Positions 33,135 through 44,500 of a stretch of DNA of 64,000 bases are shown piece by piece (the stretch's first letter is position 1; the number at the start of each line of letters is the position of its first letter). Where the stretch lies: positions 50,755,020 through 50,819,019 of the forward strand of contig OY282607.1 of the NCBI GenBank assembly GCA_958298945.1, written 5' to 3'. The DNA is from Atherix ibis (taxonomy: Eukaryota > Arthropoda > Insecta > Diptera > Athericidae). A program made the translations under genes and the position numbers. Under the pieces are notes generated by a model. That model did not search any database. It was not told the origin of the DNA and saw only the letters and a program-made list of their open reading frames with translations.

Positions 33135-34530
33135 CGTATAGTGTGGTCTTTTGACTTCATTCTGTAGTCAGACGTTTCTCAATATGGTTCGTGGTAAATC
33201 AGTTAGCAATGATTTGGAGAGAGAAAATTATTAACGAATATAGAAATTCAAAATCATATGGTTTAATAGCTAAACAATTTAAAATGGCCAAAAGTTCCAT
33301 CCAATACATAATTAAAAATTACAAAGAGACAAAACAAATAGGTAGAAAAGCGAGTGTTGGTGGTAAAAAGAGCACTTCAGGTGCGGACGACCGCTGTTTA
33401 CGTAAAATTATTCTAAATAATAGGCGAGCAACAACATCTGAAATTAGAAATATTTGGGCGGAAAGCATAAAAAACCGATTTCAACATCTACTTGTCTCAG
33501 GCGAATAAACTCTATGGGATATAGTTTTTATAAGGTAAAATATAATATTTGGATAATATATACGAAATTATAAAAATTGACGACAACAACTGTAGGCGAA
33601 AAAAAACCATTATTAACAGGAAAACAGAAAAAGAAAAGATTAACTTGGGCTAAAGATCATGTTAATTGGTCACAGGACCAATGGAACTCTGTTTTATTCA
33701 GTGATGAATCAAAATTTGATGTTTCAGTTGGTGATCAAAGAGGTCGTGTGATACGCAATAAAAAGGAAGCATACCACAAAGACTGCTTACGACGAACAGT
33801 CAAATTTCCTGCCGGCCAGATGGTATGGGGGTTTATGTCACACAAAGGAGTGGGGCCGTTATGCTTCATAAATGGAACGGTTAATGCTGCAAAATACCAA
33901 AATATTTTAGAAGAATATCTGCTACCTTCAATTCAAACATTTGAATGTGATGATAGCATGATATTTCAGCAGGACGGTGCCAGCTGCCACACAGCTAAAA
34001 CAACAAAAAGCTGGTTGACCGAGCATAACATTAAGTTTATGGATTGGCCATCATCAAGTCCTGATCTAAACCCCATAGAAAACTTGTGGGGGGTTGTAAA
34101 ACGTAAACTGAGGTGTATTCGTCCTCGAACAAAGGAGGAATTAAATGAAAAATTAGCGGAAATTTGGAATCAAATCACAGCAGAAGATTGCCAAAATTTA
34201 TATGCTACCATGCAAAAAAAAATGCAATGCGTTATTGCAGCTAAAGGTGACGTCACACAGTATTAAAATCGATCGTACGAACTGTGTTCAGCCCAAGTTA
34301 CGTCGTACGAACTCTGTTGAGTTGAGTTTTTGTTTTGTTTATTTGTTGTTGTTAATTAGTGTTAAGAATAAAATTTTATTTTTTATTTTAATTGATACTG
34401 TGGTATATTATTCTCTCATATGAAATTTAAAAAATCCGAAAATAATCATCAATGTAGTTTACACGGCAACTTTACTATGACGTTTCCATATATTTTAACA
34501 GCCGTACGAGGTTCGATGACGCAGGGCTCG
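33135..34530 (+). mobile_element. Tc1-like element copy 1 (1396 bp), unoccupied
   Basis: The element matches 55373-58971 once the pogo insertion is removed. Both come to 1396 bp. TA follows the right end (34531-34532), but the left flank is TT, probably mutated. The site where copy 2 received the pogo element is intact here at 34491-34492. The inverted ends share only CGAG, so the terminal repeats are weak or decayed. Confidence 0.78.
33184..34266 (+). pseudogene. Tc1-like transposase copy 1, multiple breaks
   Basis: Translation from ATG 33184 starts MVRGKSVSN and then shifts frame (extra G near 33213). Helix-turn-helix segments (KSYGLIAKQFKMAKSSIQYII) follow, then a second shift near 33472. 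The catalytic part (frame from about 33577 to 34266) has FSDESKF, QQDGASCHTAK and NPIENLWG. Thus the last acidic residue is present as IEN, and the middle motif has QDGA where many Tc1 enzymes have QDND. It is more damaged than copy 2 at 55422. Confidence 0.83.
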
Positions 34531-34532
34531 TA

Positions 34533-35470
34533 TATGTTGCCGCGAGTAGAGTTAGATCTTTTGACGGACTCAAATTCTATATATCTGATGGGGGTGGTCA
34601 AGGTCATTTGGCTAATGATGAAAGAATATTTACAAAAAATATCGTTTACACAGAAATTTTAAATATTATGACAAACAATTTAATTAATTACATTCATGAT
34701 CATTGTTGAATTAAATTAAAGTTTAAAGTAATTATAAGCTTAGTTCGAAAATACGTTCAAGTTTCTTTTCCTTACATTCAAACCAAATAGCGATTCAAAG
34801 TCGTAATGGCTGAGTATGGGGAAATGTTTGATTCATTGCGTCGGGAGGAAAACTTATTGTGAGAACGTATTATTGAAATTGTCAGCTCATTGAAAACTGA
34901 GCGAGAAAATTTGCGCAAAACAGTAAATGAACTTCAAGTAAAGGTCGCTACTTATGAAATTGAAGAATCATAAGCTGACAATTACCCAGTTCGAGCAGAG
35001 GGCGAACAGCATGAAAGTGACCAAAAGATACTCAGCGTATTATACAGCTTTAAAGGAAAGGTTTCGATTTACGTAAATTCATTGGTAATTTTTTCAAAAA
35101 ATATCAATTCTTAGAAAAAATAATATAAAACATTTATAATGTATTACAGGTGCATACGCTGCCAAGTACGGTGAACACGCTAAATGCGTAGATATAATTA
35201 ATCTGTTCGCTGATGGAAGAATCATTGCGCAAGGCAGATCAGGGAACATGATTGGCAAAGATTGGGAAGAACGAGAATAATTTAAAAATATTTACGGAAA
35301 AAAAATTAACAATCTATTTCATGTTAAATGTGCTACAGTAAATTACTAATCACATTTGAATTACAGAAAAAAAAGTCAAATTAATAAATAAAATAAAAAA
35401 TTATTGTTAGTACATTATTCACAATCGCTGAAGAAATGTATGGTCGAATTTCGACCACTGGGTACCCTAG
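34533..35470 (+). other. Helitron-like 3' end with possible captured two-exon gene fragment
   Basis: At the right edge lies a textbook Helitron terminus: hairpin TGGTCGAA/TTCGACCA (35441-35457), nine bases, CTAG (35467-35470), then T. Upstream, a frame from ATG 34806 encodes a heptad-like helical stretch (ERIIEIVSSLKTERENLRKTV) with an internal TGA and a shift. A GT...CAG intron-like gap (35073-35149) separates it from a second piece (AKYGEHAKCVDIINLFADGR) ending at TAA about 35280. I do not recognise the protein. Helitrons often carry host gene fragments. Confidence 0.5.
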
Positions 35471-36570
35471 TATAATATTAACCTGAGTCAAGTGAACTTT
35501 TCAACAAACGTCAAAACATACAAATTACAAATCTACATATGTATTTACGGATCATTCATATGTATGCGTGTAGGCATGTTATGTGCCAGCACGAGTCAAT
35601 ATTATGCAAGACGCCTTTGCACTCACACAAATTTATCATTCGTGTTTAGATGGCATTTCAATTTGTTATTTCAATATGCCTATACGCCATGCAACAGAAA
35701 AAAACTAATACATTAACGGATCAAATGAAAATCAGTGTTGCCAACTTAAATTAACACAAATTATGAACCGGCATTTTAGATCAGACATCAAAACAAAGTA
35801 GAAATGACATGTGGAAACGGGCAGCTAGGGATTTTTTATTATCAGTTGAAAAGTTACTAAATCATGTATCGTAATGTCAAATGTATACAATGACATTCGG
35901 TCTTTCTAATTGAAATGTTGAGTGGAATACATGCTATTTTTTCCTCTCGCTTGAATTTATTTCATTAATTCCAATATTTTTGTGCATATAATCATTTTTA
36001 AAGAAATTTCGAGCGCATTTACACAAAAAATTTGGAAATTCTCCATATAAGTATTTTTCATCATTGATTTATAGTGAACAGAAACACAGTAAAAAAAATA
36101 GTGGAAAATTGTTGTTAATAGTGCGGTGCTTTTTTCCGTGTTTGATTTCGGTCTTTTGTGAAATTCATTTGAGTTTTATTGTCTTTCTCGAATGAAAAGT
36201 TAGAAGTGGTTTGGATTTTAATCAAATTTGGTTTTCTTCATTCATTTTAGTCGTCGTATCAATCGTCATTTTATTTTCGCGCTGACCATTCGATTTATCG
36301 TATCTTTTTTGAACATTGGATTCTTTGCTTGCTATACACGTGCATTGATGCCATAGGTATGTGTTATTGTTGTTGTTGTTAGTACGGTGCTTTATTTGGT
36401 CGTATTTAATTTCGGATCATTGTGAAGAAATTCATTTCATTATTTTTTCCAGTGCATTCCCATTAATTTTGTGTTGGTATTGAAGTAATTTCTAATGATT
36501 TTATTCTATACACAAATGCGCACTATGAACGCAAATAATTAAATTTTTGATTTATTGAATTTTTAAGGAA
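35471..36570. other. Leader-like AT-rich stretch with diverged 245-bp-spaced repeats
   Basis: No coding region is supported. Two diverged copies of a segment with GCGGTGCTTTTTT/ACGGTGCTTTATT and AATTCATTT occur about 245 bp apart (from about 36114 and 36366). By position it would be the leader of the Helitron-like ORF at 36571. Confidence 0.45.
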
Positions 36571-36702
36571 ATGCCACGAACTGCTCGAGCAAATATAGGT
36601 CGACGTACACATTGTACCAATAATAGAAGACTTCAAAGGAGATTTCAAAGTGAAGAACAACTATCAGCTCAAAATCAATTGCAACGCGACGCACATGCAA
36701 AA
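36571..36702 (+). pseudogene. Helitron-type N-terminal fragment
   Basis: About 40 codons starting MPRTARANIGRRTHCTNNRR, then RFQSEEQLSAQNQLQRDA, an Arg/Gln-rich start as in many Helitron Rep proteins (compare MPRKRKGADLS at 25619). It is cut by a mariner relic at about 36703. A short frame only, so assignment is tentative. Confidence 0.5.
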
Positions 36703-37114
36703 TCAAGCAGCATTTCGGACATGCAAAATCGCCTTTCAACGTCTCTCGGCTTCAATTCATAAGGGACCCAATTTCCTTGATTTTGGATGAATCCTGCTGC
36801 TTTCAAACGTTTTGAAATGGCTGCTTGAGTGACTCCCAATGATTTTGCAATTTCTTCTTGAGTTCGACAACAGTCTTCGTCGAGTAATGCTTCCAAATCT
36901 TCATCTTCAAACTTTTTTGGCTGACCTGGTCGTTCTTTGTCTTCCGTGTCAAAATCACCACTTCTGAACCGTACAAACCATCTCTCGCACGTTGAAATCG
37001 ATGGAACATATTCAGGATAAGCTTCGGTGAGCAATCGATGTGCTTCAGCTACACTTTTTTTCAACTTGAAGAAGTAAATCAACACTTCCCGCAAATGGAA
37101 GGTTTATTATTCAT
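36703..37114 (-). pseudogene. mariner transposase N-terminal relic (mellifera-like)
   Basis: On the minus strand an ATG at 37114 is followed, after a shift, by the two helix-turn-helix units of mariner transposases: VLIYFFKLKKSVAEAHRLL, then TQEEIAKSLGVTQAAISKRL. The linker DTEDKERPGQPKKFEDEDLE and the end WVPYELKPRDVERRFCMSEMLL also match. This combination is typical of the mellifera subfamily. The catalytic domain is missing because the sequence ends at about 36703. Confidence 0.82.
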
Positions 37115-37348
37115 TTCGTAAATATCAATCAAATATAAAGCGCCTCAATTTTGTAGACTTTCGGAGAGTTTTAAAACGCGTTATTCTCCACAAAAGTGGT
37201 AACATACCGAAATAATTAGATATTTTTATCATTTTTCAAGTTGTTCTTTTTTTCATCTATTTATAAGTAGTTACGGAAAAGTAAGTATTTATACAAATAG
37301 TTATATTGTAAATAAAACTTAATACGAAGTTTTTATTTCAGAAAATTA
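37115..37348. other. AT-rich stretch before array C
   Basis: The first bases are probably the mariner 5' untranslated end. No terminal repeat or gene was identified in the rest. Confidence 0.4.
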
Positions 37349-39741
37349 AGTAATTTATTAGAAATTGCTAGAAATTTGACGAAATGCGGAAACCGGGAAT
37401 TTCTTTCTTTCGGTAAGTTGACATCTTTATTTTTACTAAACAAAATAATAAATATTTAGTATGTGATGTGCCTAAATGGCTATTAGTGATTTATTTTAAA
37501 TCACACAATGCGGGCAACGTCGTTAATGATTTATTTACGGTATCACACGAGGCGGGCAACGTCGTGGCATCATGGCCACCCATTGACGTCCTGGCAGGAG
37601 AGCGGGAACGCCAACATCGTGGGAAGAAGGAAGAGCGGCGAAAGGTCATCTGCGAAAAGGAGAGATCCGAGAGTCTTCGCCTCTGGCAAGAGAGATGGGA
37701 CAGCTCGACGAAGGGTCGGTGGACTCATCATCGGCTGATCGCAGATGTCACCAAATGGGTCACTCGCCTGCACGGGGAAGTCGTGTATTACATTACCCAA
37801 CTCTTGACTGGGCATGGATGCTTCCGGGCATACTTGCACAGATTCAAGAGAACTGACTCCCCTAACTGTCATCATTAAGTAATTTATTAGAATTTGCTAG
37901 AAATTTGACGAAATGCAGAAACCGGAAATTTCTTTATTTCGGTGAGTTGACATCTTCATTTTTACTAAACAAAATAACAAATATTTAGTATGTGATGTAC
38001 CTAAATGGCTATTAGTGGTTTATTTTATCCAAAAAGTGGTGAAAAAGTGAAAAGTTCGTCATTCAATAAACGTGTGGCAATTGGATTAAAAAACTAAAAA
38101 ATTCATACAAACAGTCATACAAACATGCACACAACATGCATACTACACATACACATTAGCATTCACTTGTACACAGCTGAGCACCATGGCAATAAATGTG
38201 CGTTACATGCCGCAAGACAATGTCTTCAGTCCAGCGGCTCTCAGCGATCAGAGTGGTGTCAGCATACCAAACGGTATCACACGATGTGGGCAACGTCGTG
38301 GCATCATGGCCACCCATTGACATCCTTGCAGGAGAGCGGGAACGCCAACATCGTGGGAAGAAGGAAGAGTGGCGAAAGGTCCTCTGCGAAGAGGAGAGAC
38401 CCGAGAGTCTTCGCCTCTGGCAAGAGAGATGGGACAGCTCGACGAAGGGTCGGTGGACTCATCATCGGCTGATCGCAGATGTCACCAAATGGGTCACTCG
38501 CCTGCACGGGGAAGTCGGGTATTACATCACCCAACTCTTGACTGAGCATGGATGCTTTCGGGCATACTTGCACAGATTCAAGAGAACTGACTCCCCAAAC
38601 TGTCATCATTAAGTAATTTATTAGAATTTGCTAGAAATTTGACGAAATGCGGAAACCGGGAATTTCTTTATTTCGGTAAGTTGACATCTTCATTTTTACT
38701 AAACAAAATAACAAATATTTAGTATGTGATGTACCTAAATGGCTATTAGTGGTTTATTTTATCCAAAAAGTGGTGAAAAAGTGAAAAGTTCGTCATTCAA
38801 TAAACGTGTGGCAATTGGATTAAAAAACTAAAAAATTCATACAAACAGTCATACAAACATGCACACAACATGCATACTACACATACACATTAGCATTCAC
38901 TTGTACACAGCTGAGCACCATGGCAATAAATGTGCGTTACATGCCGCAAGACAATGTCTTCAGTCCAGCGGCTCTCAGCGATCAGAGTGGTGTCAGCATA
39001 CCGAACGGTATCACACGATGCGGGCAACGTCGTGGCATCATGGCCACCCATTGACATCCTGGCAGGAGAGCGGGAACGCCAACATCGTGGGAAGAAGGAA
39101 GAGCGGCGAAAGGTCCTTTGCGCAGAGGAGAGACCCGAGAGTCTTCGCCTCTGGCAAGAGAGATGGGACAGCTCGACGAAGGGTCGGTGGACTCATCATC
39201 GGCTGATCGCAGATGTCACCAAATGGGTCACACGCCTGCGCGGGGAAGTCGGGTATTACATCACCCAACTCTTGACTGGGCATGGATGCTTTCGGGCATA
39301 CTTGCACAGATTCAAGAGAACTGACTCCCAAAACTGTCATCATTGCCGCGATATGATCGAACATGCAGAACACGTGTTCTTTCAATACCCCTTCTACGAG
39401 GGGACACGGGTAGAACTGGAGAGAAATCTGGACCGTTCCATCAGTCCAGAAAACATAGTGGAGTGCATGATGAAGAGCCAATTGGCTTGGAACAGAGAAC
39501 GAAGAATAGACCGCGAGGCGTCATAACACCAGGACAGCAGTAACATCAAATAAGCCCGGCGAAGTAGTATTTACAAAGAGTGCCGCCGGGGAACCATCGT
39601 TCCAGGAGAAAGGTTAGAGGTGTAGGTTAGGTTTTAGGGTGGTAAAAATCCCTCTTAACTCGTCTGGCAGGTAGAAGGTTTTCCAGGCGAGTACCTTTTG
39701 AAGGTTTCCCCCTGTACCTCATTAATCTAAATTAAAAAAAA
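37349..39741 (+). repeat. Tandem array C: R1-tail fragments, 734-bp period
   Basis: Fragments lie at 37565-37876, 38299-38610 and 39033-39741. The first is preceded by the array-B type spacer (AAGTAATTTATTAG.. with the GTGATTTA/TAAATCAC hairpin). The other two spacers are 422 bp, with the second part of the short spacer replaced by sequence containing (ACAT/CATAC)-rich DNA. Again only the last fragment has the ORF2 end, 3' UTR and A run (39731-39741). In this array the R1 frame is open across the whole fragment (38930-39526). Confidence 0.87.
38930..39526 (+). pseudogene. R1-clade ORF2 C-terminal frame, array C last copy, fused to spacer
   Basis: A 198-codon open frame begins in spacer sequence (MCVTCRKTMSSVQRL..) and runs without a break into the R1 tail: ILAGERERQHRGKKEERRK, then TKGRWTHHRLIADVT, GYYITQLLTGHGCF, C..C.DMIEHAEHVFF, and the C-terminus RRIDREAS. 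The second Cys of the cluster region reads QYPF rather than QCPF, a substitution in a metal ligand. Part of the spacer may thus itself derive from ORF2 or be open by chance. Confidence 0.75.
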
Positions 39742-39890
39742 AAGATAGTCAGTCGTATGATAGCACTCATCAGTAACACGTACTAACTTAACATGAAAAC
39801 CATATCATAACTTTCAATTTGAAGTTTTCTTTCAAGTGAATTTTATAATTTATTTAAAAAAACAAATCGGTATATTACATCTATATATAT
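39742..39890. repeat. Flank shared by arrays B and C, copy 2
   Basis: Nearly identical to 32109-32250 up to the point where a Helitron-like 5' end begins at 39878. Confidence 0.7.
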
Positions 39891-40080
39891 AAAAAGACGT
39901 GTACATTTTGATGTCACCACTAACTGCGAAAACGGGTCGACCGATTTTGATGAAAATTTGGGAAACTGTTCTGTGAGTTCCTGTGAAGGTTTAGATAATA
40001 GTTTGAACCCCGTCCCATAGATGGCACACTGCATTACAATTCATTTATAACATTTCAGTGATTTCGCACACATAAATTAA
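39878..40080 (+). mobile_element. Helitron-like 5' end
   Basis: TCTATATATATAAAAAGAC follows an A, and about 60 bases on comes a GGTCGACCGATTTTGATG-like segment. The same arrangement (TC, ATATATAAA, then GGCTTGACCGATTCTCATG) is seen at the proven Helitron start at 23421. No CTAG end could be linked to it. Confidence 0.55.
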
Positions 40081-40083
40081 AAA

Positions 40084-40084
<1 letters not shown>

Positions 40085-40114
<30 letters not shown>

Positions 40115-40135
40115 TTAATATTATTTTATTATTAT
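40085..40135. repeat. (ATT)n microsatellite
   Basis: A run of ATT/TTA units with few interruptions. Confidence 0.9.
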
Positions 40136-40322
40136 TTTCCGGACCCTCTCTAACAGAGGGACCTGCTGGTTCAAACCTATTTTTCAATTTTGTTGTGTGT
40201 GGTTATTCATGTGCCTGATAATGTGGGTATAAGAAGTAAACATCAGTTGAATTTATATTGAGAAAATTTATTGAAAATATTTATGGTTGGTCCTTTGAAA
40301 TTGAAAACAATTATGGAAATTT

Positions 40323-40592
40323 TCAGCTCTTTTGAACAATTAAACTTTCAGCAGTGCTGACTACGGTCCACCCAGCGATTTCCAAGCCATCAAACCGATC
40401 AACGTTGTCTTCGGTAAAATTCATCGTGAGTTGAACTAGATTCTTGCTATTCATGCTGAAATTTTGTACGCCGTTGCGGGTCAAACTATTACCAAAAACT
40501 TCAAACACCAAGTTTTTTCTTTCTTGATCAACAGGGATGTATACAAAATGATAATAAAATCCCGATATTCTACCATACGAATAGAAGAGCAA
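40323..40592 (-). other. Unrecognised minus-strand open frame
   Basis: An 89-codon frame has balanced composition (FVYIPVDQERKNLVFEVFG, RFDGLEIAGWTVVSTAESL) unlike the low-complexity shadows nearby. I do not recognise a family. It follows the Helitron-like 5' end at 39878 and precedes LINE B, so it could be an exon of a captured host or virus-like gene. No start or splice evidence beyond the open frame. Confidence 0.35.
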
Positions 40593-40639
40593 CCGACAAA
40601 TTCAGTACAGAGTATGGACGCAAAAATAAGTATGGACGC

Positions 40640-41910
40640 ATCGATACCGATGAGTATGGACGCAAAAATAAGCAGTGCTATCCATTTTGATAAATAAATA
40701 AACAAAAATAAATAATAAGTGTTGGGAATAGTAATATAAAGTTAAATAAAGTGCAATATATTAAAAAAAGAAAAAAAATCTTTAATAAAGTGTTTATACT
40801 CATAAGTGATTAAATAAAAAATAAAAAGTGTCATATTAAAAGTTAAAAAAAAAGTCTGAGGTCACTGACCAAGCAAGGAATGTCGACGATAACCGACGAA
40901 CGGTTATCGCAGAGAATGACAATGTCGTCTGCTGGTGAGGATACAGACTCCACAGCCAGCAGAGAATTCGTGAACCCTGTTGGACGACCTCGACGTCAAA
41001 AAACAACAAAAGAGACGTAACCACTATCAGCTCGCCTGGCTCATCGCCGAAGGCCAAAAACCAAAAGAAGGGAACGGACATGCCAGCAGAAAATGGTTCC
41101 GGCAATAGATTTGCTCTGTTGTCCGAAACTTCAATAAGTGCGAAGATTCCAAACTCGTTTACACAAGCGAATACCGACAATGCATATAAGCCACCACCCA
41201 TCTTCGTCACAAATGTCACGAATTTTGTTGACTTAGGTCGTACCATTGCCAAACGTATCGGTACTGACCAATTCGTGTGCAAGTCAAATGCGAAAGGACT
41301 TACAATACAAGCCAAGTCTGGTGGTGCTTATAGAAGCATTGTTCAACTACTAGAGGAAACGAAGCAAACGTTTCACACCTATCAACCAAAGGCAGAAAAG
41401 GCCTATAAAGTTGTGATTCGTCATCTGCATCACACCACATGCGTCGACGATATAAAAAATGAGCTAGAAATACTAGGACATAACGTCACTAGTATTTCCA
41501 GTGTAAAAAAAGATTCTCCATTGCCACTATTTTTCGTGTCCTTGAAACCGGCACCCAACAACAAGGACATATTCAAAATTGAAACGCTAATGTATACGAG
41601 GATAAAGGTGGAGGAACCTTACATTAGCAAAGAAATAGTACAATGCTACAGATGTCAAGAGTACGGACACACCAAGTCGTATTGTCGACATAGCCCAAAA
41701 TGCGTGAAATGTGGAGGTGCACACCTCACCAGGGAGCCTTACTTTTGTAAGGCAATCCCAGCCAAATGCGTTCTCTGCGACGGTAGCCATCCCGCAAATT
41801 ATGGTTGCTCCACTTACAAGAAGCTTCAGGAGAAAATAAACACATACACCAAAAAAAACATCCAATCGACTACTATAAATAGTTAACCAGTGCAGCAAGG
41901 TTTATCATTT
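40640..41910 (+). mobile_element. LINE B copy 1: jockey-type leader and ORF1 only
   Basis: The leader has a repeated AGTATGGACGCAAAAATA motif (about 40614 and 40656) and then shares GCAGTGCTATCCATTTT and the following 200 bases with copy 2 at about 54090. ORF1 follows and then an abrupt end in T-rich sequence near 41910. No ORF2 is present. Confidence 0.72.
40880..41886 (+). pseudogene. LINE B ORF1 copy 1 (gag-like, zinc knuckles), N-terminal frameshift
   Basis: The original start is probably ATG 40880 (MSTITDERLSQ..), as in copy 2 at 54300, but one A is missing in a run near 41010, so the long frame begins downstream (41080). It holds the jockey ORF1 core (YRSIVQLLEETKQTFHTYQ, VVIRHLHHTTCVDDI) and the knuckles CYRCQEYGHTKSYC, CVKCGGAHLTRE and CVLCDGSHPANYGC. 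About 30 bases are inserted between the last two (EPYFCKAIPAK) compared with copy 2. Homologous to, but clearly different from, LINE A ORF1. Confidence 0.82.
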
Positions 41911-42270
41911 GCTGCGGTCTTTTTTTTTTGATTTTTTTTTAATCAAAATTTTGATTCTGAATTTTCTGCTGACATTAATGATTTCAATGGTTTTAATGGT
42001 GCATTTAATGCTGGTTCTTTTTATACATCGTGGTGTATCTGTGGAATTTTGAAGTTTTCGGGCGCTTTTGGTACTATCGTCAGAAAACTTCATGGTTCAA
42101 CGACGCTTCACCAAGCATCGGGAGAGGCGAACCACCAATCGATCAGATTGCGGCATCGTACAATTGGATGAAGAGAGTCGGTGCGGTTCGCCAAAAAAAA
42201 AAAAAAAAATCTCAGGAAAACTCACGTACGCCGCTACAACAATGGATGAGGAATTTTTGGTTTGAATAAG
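41911..42270 (+). pseudogene. Possible mariner-related helix-turn-helix fragment
   Basis: A short stretch (ENFMVQRRFTKHRERRTTNR, about 42075-42135) resembles the first helix-turn-helix of some mariner-related or DUF4817 proteins (..FTKH.GRR.P...I..L). It then passes into an A run with frame changes. Identification is tentative. Confidence 0.35.
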
Positions 42271-42600
42271 GAATTCGGTATTAGGCCCCCAGAGATCCGA
42301 TATGAGGCCTAGGGAATGTTCAATGTGATCGCTCATTAGATAATTATTGTTAGTTGCTACTCTATTTTTTTCTAATCCAACACCCAACCCAGGCAATAAT
42401 TCCCCAATATTTCCCCCAATCTCAATGGCAACGCTCTCTAAGAAAACTGTTTATGCCGTCGTTGGGATTGTATAAAAACGATCAAATAATTAAAAATATC
42501 AACGCAACATCTGCTCTTCCGTGTAGTAAGTATTAATAAATATCAGTGTAAAAACCAATCATGAAACGTTAAAGCATACACGTAGAGTCTAGAGATTGGG
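42271..42600. repeat. LTR-like fragment, copy 1
   Basis: The segment CAACGCTCTCTAAGAAAA..GTCGTTGGGATTGTATAAAAAC recurs in diverged form at about 52310-52370. A TATAAAA box follows the shared part. It looks like a piece of LTR. Ends cannot be set. Confidence 0.45.
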
Positions 42601-42863
42601 CATCCCACATCGAATACTCATATTTAACGTTTATAATTAATATTGATTTCAATAGGATTCCATAAGTTAGATTATAGATCATAGATAGATATAGATCATA
42701 ACAGATCATAGATTCTTAAAACGTATTTGATCTGGTATTAATTGTTAAATTCGATTATCGTTAATTCTGTGCACATAAAAATGAAAGACAATTGAATGCG
42801 AACCAGGTTATAGTTAATAAATTATAATTATGTTCAAAGAGACCAAGTGCATTCAATTAAAAT
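42601..42863. other. AT-rich stretch, no gene seen
   Basis: Contains an ATAGATCATAGAT-type short tandem repeat near 42670-42710. Nothing else recognised. Confidence 0.5.
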
Positions 42864-44500
42864 ATGGAATGTGACGATAATTTTATTATGGAAAATGTGA
42901 GAGAAAATACTGTAGTAAGAGATCAAAGATGGTCAACGCTGTAGAAGATCAGTTGGAAGAATCGGAGCAAATTGACCCTGACATAAAAATAAAAACTAGG
43001 GCAAGATGTGTCTAAATTTTTAAAACCAGTGGGTGTGAAATATAATCTTTAAAATTAAGTTTCTAGTATAAAGTTCACAGTTAGTGGAGCGAAGAAAAAA
43101 ATCAAAAAAATAAAATTTGAAACAGAAGGTAACCTAAGTGCAAATCGATTCAATTTGCTTAAGGATGAACCGGTAAATGAGGGAGCTGAAGAAAGCAACA
43201 CTTCAAAAACAAACAGTACACAGGCTAACAAAGTACCCGTTTCAACCTTAATACGTGGGTTAATCCACACGAGCCTTTTTTTGAGCGATTGTCAAATTGT
43301 GCGGGATCCAACGAGAACAAACCTTTTTTACGGCCAGGTGTTCATGCAATATCGAATGTATGCTGGTGGGAGAAATGCCTAGGCATGCCTCTATCTCACG
43401 GTATGTCACATGACGGTGTTGCATTATCAGTTCACGTACGGCATCGATGTTTTCTGGAACAACGGCTGTTTTTGGACGACCTTCACGGAATTCGTCTTTG
43501 AGCGAGCGTCGGCCACGATTGAATTCGTTGTACCAGTTTTTCACAGTGCTATAGGATGGTGCTTCATAGCCATACAAAGATTTAAGTTCATCGATGCACT
43601 CTTGTCGTGATAATCCACGTCGAAAGTTGTGAAAAATGATCGCACGAAAATGTTCACGAGTTAATTCCATTTTTTTGCCAAATTGATTTTTTCAAGTCAC
43701 TGTAAACAACACAAATGATAGTCGTACGTCAAAACGTTCTGAGTACGTTTATGCTAAAAAATGTCAAACTTTCCAATGGAAATGTCAGATCGCACCTGGC
43801 AGCACTTAGTGTTGCCTAGGCCAGAAATATATATAGTAGCCTACGTATTGCACACTTCATTAAGGAAGCAAAACTGAAATCTGCTTTGAAGAGAGAAATA
43901 AAAATTAGATATTTGAAAAATGGGAAATCAATAATAAAAACAAATAGTTCAGAGGATCGTCAAGAAATCCTAATTGAGCTAAAACGGCAGAAAATAGAGG
44001 CCTTTTCATATACTCCAAAAAAATGAAAAGAAACTTTCTCTGATTCTGAGAGGCTTACACCATGCGGTCGCAGAGGTTGATATTCGGGATGAGCTGTCCA
44101 TCTTATTTGGAGCAGAACATGTCCATGGCGTTACGCCATTCAAAACGAGGGCATCTGAAGCTAAAAACAGGCCGTCAAATCGAAAAGCTAACCAACTGAG
44201 GTAACATAATTATATTATGCGCCAGAAGATTAAATGGTGAAAACTATTATACATTCCCAAGGTCCAGTCCAGTGTAAAAATTGCCAAAAATATGGACATA
44301 TAGTAAAGAACTGCTTCATGCAGGACAGTAGTGTGAAATGTGCGGAACATCACGGTCCACTAGAATGCAAGCGTTCTAAGTCGGACGACGAAAATTCGAA
44401 GCCCGTCGTCGAATACGGTCACCCCGCAACTACTAAGGCTGCGAGGCTAACAAAAAAATAATTGAGGATCAAAATACATTAAAAGACAAAAAATCTAAAT
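42864..44500 (+). pseudogene. LINE C ORF1 (jockey-like gag), decayed and split by mariner
   Basis: From ATG 42864 the frame is broken by stops, then readable (LSANRFNLLKDEP.. to VPVSTLIRG at about 43258). The mariner relic follows, and the protein resumes at about 43850 (HFIKEAKLKSALKREIKIRYLK, KIEAFSYTPKK). The knuckles CKNCQKYGHIVKNC and CAEHHGPLEC lie at 44270-44370. The family is closest to LINE E (59517): both have the EAFSYTPK/EGFTYTPK segment. ORF2 is absent, and a second mariner relic follows directly. Confidence 0.72.
43259..43845 (-). pseudogene. mariner transposase N-terminal relic (irritans-like)
   Basis: The minus-strand frame from ATG 43670 to 43260 carries the complete DNA-binding part: ELTREHFRAIIFHNFRRGLS, YSTVKNWYNEFNRGRRSL, EFREGRPKTAV and TYREIEACLGISPTSIHSIL, ending SRWIPHNLTIAQKKARVD. 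The catalytic domain with its DD34D triad is missing. The 5' region to about 43845 probably holds the terminal repeat. Inserted in the ORF1 of LINE C in opposite orientation. Confidence 0.88.
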
